Positions 4,640-6,486 of a stretch of 6,486 nt of DNA are shown here, one piece after another. The position numbers and the translations under genes are program-made. The stretch is from the NCBI GenBank assembly GCA_001872165.1, contig MNXK01000084.1, positions 1-6,486 of the forward strand, given 5' to 3'. The notes below the pieces were generated by a model that was not told the DNA's origin, ran no database searches, and saw only the letters and a program-made list of their open reading frames with translations. The stretch comes from Anaerolineae bacterium CG2_30_58_95. Lineage in GTDB: Bacteria > Chloroflexota > Anaerolineae > Anaerolineales > Villigracilaceae. The number at the start of each line of letters is the position of its first letter. The stretch's first letter is position 1.

Positions 4640-5431
4640 ATGGACTTAAATCTGAAAGACAAACGCGCCCTGGTCACCGGCGCATCGCGCGGACTGGGGT
4701 ACGCTGTTGCTCTCGGCCTGGCGCGTGAGGGCTGCCGCGTGGCGATCAACAGCCGCGACGAGGCGAAGGTGAAAGCCGCGGCGGAGAAAGTACACAGGGA
4801 AACAGGTACACAAGTTGTAGGGCTGGCAGGCGATGTCAGTTTACCGGATGTGCCTGAAAAACTGATTCAACAAACCATGCAGGCCTTTGGCGGGCTCGAC
4901 ATCCTCATCACCAACGCGGGCGGGCCGCCGGCCGGGGCGTTCGAGTCCTTCGACGAGGCTGCCTGGCAGAAGGCGATTGACCTTTCGCTGATGAGCCACG
5001 TCCGTCTCATCCGCGCCGCGCTGCCGGATTTGCGCAAATCGTCCGCCGCCAGCGTGCTGACCATGACCTCGTACTCGGTCAAGCAGCCCCTCCCCAACCT
5101 GGTGCTCTCCAACAGCATCCGCGCCGCCACCGTCGGCCTGACCAAGACCCTGGCGCTGGAACTCGGCCGGGACGGCATCCGCTTCAACTCCATCCTGCCG
5201 GCCTGGACGGAAACCGAGCGCGTCTACGAATTGATGTCCTTCCGCGCCAAGCAGAACGGCACGACGGTCGAGGAAGAGATCGCCAAACAGTCCAAAGACA
5301 GTCCCCTGGGGCGCATGGGCAGGCCGGAGGAGTTCGCCAATGCGGCCATGTTCCTCGTCTCGCCCGCGGCGAGTTACATCACCGGCGTCATGCTGACCGT
5401 GGATGGGGGAATGTACAAAGGAACGCTATAG
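4640..5431 (+). CDS. SDR-family oxidoreductase with non-canonical active site (FabG-like)
   Basis: This 263-residue protein has a classical-length short-chain dehydrogenase/reductase Rossmann fold. It carries the cofactor loop TGASRGLG (13-20), the NSRD segment after the second strand, GDV (64-66), TNAGG (91-95) and a C-terminal VDGGMYKG. SDRs reduce carbonyls or oxidise alcohols with NAD(P). The usual catalytic Asn-Ser-Tyr-Lys set is not conserved: only the Ser (S144) is clear. The Tyr and Lys positions, aligned from the downstream GLTKTLALELG, read S157 and R161, and the Asn position reads S116. This matches my memory of a FabG/BKR-like subgroup with a degenerate tetrad, so the reaction is uncertain. 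The start is the ATG at 4640, with AGAGG at 4631-4635; an in-frame GTG at 4625 would add five residues but lacks a site of its own. It lies between two toxin-antitoxin-like units, 19 bp after the terminator hairpin. Confidence 0.88.
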   Translation: MDLNLKDKRALVTGASRGLGYAVALGLAREGCRVAINSRDEAKVKAAAEKVHRETGTQVVGLAGDVSLPDVPEKLIQQTMQAFGGLDILITNAGGPPAGAFESFDEAAWQKAIDLSLMSHVRLIRAALPDLRKSSAASVLTMTSYSVKQPLPNLVLSNSIRAATVGLTKTLALELGRDGIRFNSILPAWTETERVYELMSFRAKQNGTTVEEEIAKQSKDSPLGRMGRPEEFANAAMFLVSPAASYITGVMLTVDGGMYKGTL

Positions 5432-5433
5432 CC

Positions 5434-5462
5434 TTGACTTGTATACGTCAATGGCGTATACT
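5434..5462 (+). promoter_or_regulatory. Promoter of the higBA operon
   Basis: TTGACT (5434-5439) and TATACT (5457-5462) are separated by 17 bp, the optimum for a housekeeping sigma factor. It is the best consensus promoter in the window. It begins 2 bp after the SDR stop, so the toxin-antitoxin pair is transcribed on its own. The start point should fall near 5468-5470. Confidence 0.8.
5441..5461. promoter_or_regulatory. HigA operator (perfect inverted repeat over the promoter)
   Basis: GTATACG (5441-5447) and CGTATAC (5455-5461) are perfect inverted copies separated by 7 bp, centred between the -35 and -10 boxes and covering most of the -10. The half-site centre spacing of 14 bp is unusual for a dimeric HTH regulator but workable, since each half-site contains the palindrome GTATAC. 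HigA-type antitoxins are known to bind inverted repeats over their own promoter; binding by this HigA is inferred. Confidence 0.7.
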
Positions 5463-5481
5463 CTAGCAAAGGTTTGGGCGC

Positions 5482-5799
5482 ATGATCATCATTGAAACAA
5501 GCATTTTCACACGCCGGATTCAGGCCTTGCTGAGTGATGAAGAATATCGCCTTCTGCAACGAACTCTGGTGCTTCGCCCGGACGCGGGTGACCTTATTCC
5601 CGGAAGTGGAGGCCTGCGTAAAATCCGTTGGTCGGCCAAAGGACACGGGAAACGTGGCGGCGTGCGCGTGATCTATTTTTGGGCTGTCTCCCAAGAACGA
5701 ATCCTGATGCTCTTGATTTACGCTAAAAACGAACAAGATGACCTGACCCCTGATCAACTGAAGGTGTTGAACCGGATTGTGGAGGAAGAATACCCATGA
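5482..5799 (+). CDS. higB: HigB/RelE-family toxin (HigB2-like mRNA interferase)
   Basis: This 105-residue protein closely matches the HigB2 type of RelE-fold toxins. It has SDEEYRLLQRTL (18-29), GSGGLRKIRW (41-50), GKRGGVRVIY (56-65) and LLIYAKNEQDDLTPDQ (77-92). These toxins cleave mRNA in the ribosomal A site and stop growth until neutralised by HigA. The basic residues of the GLRKIR and GKRGG segments, expected to contact RNA, are all present and the length is normal, so the toxin appears intact. Gene order is toxin first, typical of higBA. Its TGA overlaps the antitoxin ATG by 4 bp, giving coupled translation. AAAGG at 5468-5472 is a modest ribosome-binding site close to the predicted 5' end of the mRNA. 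Confidence 0.93.
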   Translation: MIIIETSIFTRRIQALLSDEEYRLLQRTLVLRPDAGDLIPGSGGLRKIRWSAKGHGKRGGVRVIYFWAVSQERILMLLIYAKNEQDDLTPDQLKVLNRIVEEEYP

Positions 5800-6107
5800 A
5801 AGACGAACTTTTCAACGAGCTCGTTACCAGTGTCCGAGAAGGAGGCGCCATCCTGCGCGGTGAGCGTTCGCCCTCACGCGCATTTCCAATGGATAAGATT
5901 GATATCAAGCAAATCCGGGAAGGGTATGCGCTTTCTCAAAGCCAGTTTGCCTCCTTGCTGGGAATCAGTGTTAGTACACTGCAAAATTGGGAGCAAGGAC
6001 GCCGTTCTCCAGAAGGGCCGGCGCGGGTGTTATTACAAGTCGCGGCGAAACATCCCAATGCGGTTTGGGATGTTGTTCGACCGGCTTTAAAACGGCAAGC
6101 GGGATAG
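5796..6107 (+). CDS. higA: HigA/NadS-family antitoxin with XRE-type HTH
   Basis: This 103-residue protein has the HigA2-type layout. The N-terminal segment MKDELFNELVTSVREGGAILRG, with SPSRAF just after it (25-30), normally wraps the toxin. A Cro/C1-type helix-turn-helix follows at about residues 37-70, with SQSQFASLLG as the second helix and SVSTLQNWEQG as the recognition helix. RRSPEGPARVLL and AAKHPNAV (83-90), diagnostic of this family, come next. It should neutralise HigB by direct binding and repress the operon by binding the inverted repeat at 5441-5461. It overlaps the toxin by 4 bp (ATGA). The M29 peptidase gene begins 37 nt downstream with no clear terminator between them, so readthrough is possible. 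Confidence 0.93.
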   Translation: MKDELFNELVTSVREGGAILRGERSPSRAFPMDKIDIKQIREGYALSQSQFASLLGISVSTLQNWEQGRRSPEGPARVLLQVAAKHPNAVWDVVRPALKRQAG

Positions 6108-6144
6108 ACGCAAGAAACGCCGAAATGAACAGAGATTCTTTCTC

Positions 6145-6486
6145 ATGCCCGACCCTCGCATCACCAAGCTTGCTAAAGTCATGGTGCATTACTCGCTGGC
6201 GCTCAAACCCGGCCAGCAGTGCCTGCTTCGCACCCACCCGCTGGCCGAAGAACTGACCCTGGCCGTCTACGAAGAAGCCGTCAAGGCCGGGGCGTTCGTC
6301 ACCATCATGAACAGCACCCCAGGCGCGGACGAGATCTTCTTCAAGCACGCCTCGGATGCGCAACTGGACTACGTTTCCCCCATCCGCAAGTTGATCGCCG
6401 AGAGCTTCGATGCCAGCCTGGTTATCTGGTCGGAGCACAACACCCGTTCGCTCTCCGGCATTGACGGGAGGCGCATGGCGCGCGCC
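6145..6486 (+). CDS. M29-family aminopeptidase, N-terminal part (cut by window edge)
   Basis: The frame from the ATG at 6145 stays open for 114 codons to the window end. It starts MPDPRITKLAKVMVHYSLAL, followed by KPGQQCLLRTHPLAEELTLAVYEEAVKAGA and a region ending LVIWSEHNTRSLSGIDGRRMARA. This is the standard N-terminal domain of thermophilic-type (AmpS/AmpT-like) M29 metallo-aminopeptidases, which remove N-terminal residues from peptides in the cytoplasm. The metal ligands lie in the C-terminal domain outside the window and cannot be checked. No in-frame start lies between this ATG and 6121. The ribosome-binding site is weak: AGAG at 6131-6134 is the only candidate. Base composition returns to the GC-rich style of mutL immediately after the more AT-rich higBA. 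Confidence 0.85.
   Translation, partial: MPDPRITKLAKVMVHYSLALKPGQQCLLRTHPLAEELTLAVYEEAVKAGAFVTIMNSTPGADEIFFKHASDAQLDYVSPIRKLIAESFDASLVIWSEHNTRSLSGIDGRRMARA

Noticed and set aside
4342..4749. Minus-strand 135-codon frame across the small partner gene and the SDR start
   Set aside because: It runs antisense over the PIN partner, the terminator and the SDR cofactor motif, and its protein has no recognisable family. The plus-strand genes explain this region.
5971..6438. Minus-strand 155-codon frame across higA and the M29 gene
   Set aside because: It lies antisense to two well-recognised genes and has no family resemblance.

Overview
The window looks like a piece of a GC-rich bacterial chromosome. 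The best guess is a member of the Chloroflexota (Anaerolineae-like), because of the style of the S41 peptidase N-terminus, the pyrimidine-nucleotidase-like HAD protein, the M29 aminopeptidase and the short extragenic repeats. This is judged from protein and repeat style only; there is no rRNA or marker that settles it. It carries seven complete housekeeping, metabolic or toxin-antitoxin protein genes plus one small partner gene, and a partial gene at each edge. No tRNA, rRNA, CRISPR array or transposase is visible, and no gene-free stretch exceeds 300 bases.

Layout. At the left edge, the first 72 codons of an S41-type processing peptidase run off the window on the minus strand. Upstream of it lies a 186-bp gap with a compact palindromic element (two hairpin arms plus a closing stem) and a 13-bp palindrome. 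Next, also on the minus strand, is a complete HAD-family hydrolase of the pyrimidine 5'-nucleotidase type. A 120-bp divergent spacer separates it from mutL on the plus strand. Both divergent genes have a perfect TATAAT whose last base lies exactly 6 nt before the ATG, so both are probably transcribed as leaderless mRNAs. The spacer also holds an array of seven 7-bp repeats. mutL (endonuclease-type, 585 aa) is followed after 6 bp by a short zinc-dependent medium-chain dehydrogenase, probably co-transcribed.

The right half alternates toxin-antitoxin-like modules with metabolic genes. A VapC-like PIN-domain gene and a 71-codon partner form a two-gene unit with its own extended -10 promoter and a clear intrinsic terminator. 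An SDR-family gene follows whose canonical catalytic Asn, Tyr and Lys appear to be replaced. Then comes a toxin-first HigB2/HigA2-type pair, with a textbook promoter overlapped by a perfect inverted repeat, which is a likely autoregulatory operator. The first 114 codons of an M29-type aminopeptidase start 37 nt after higA and run off the right edge.

The most unusual feature is inside mutL. The linker between the ATPase and endonuclease domains is written in DNA repeats: five 7-bp units followed by a 24-bp (8-codon) proline-rich repeat. Because 7 is not a multiple of 3, gain or loss of one unit would shift the frame. In both shifted frames a stop occurs before the endonuclease DQHA motif, so this could be a switchable mismatch-repair locus. 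That is a hypothesis, not shown by a single sequence.
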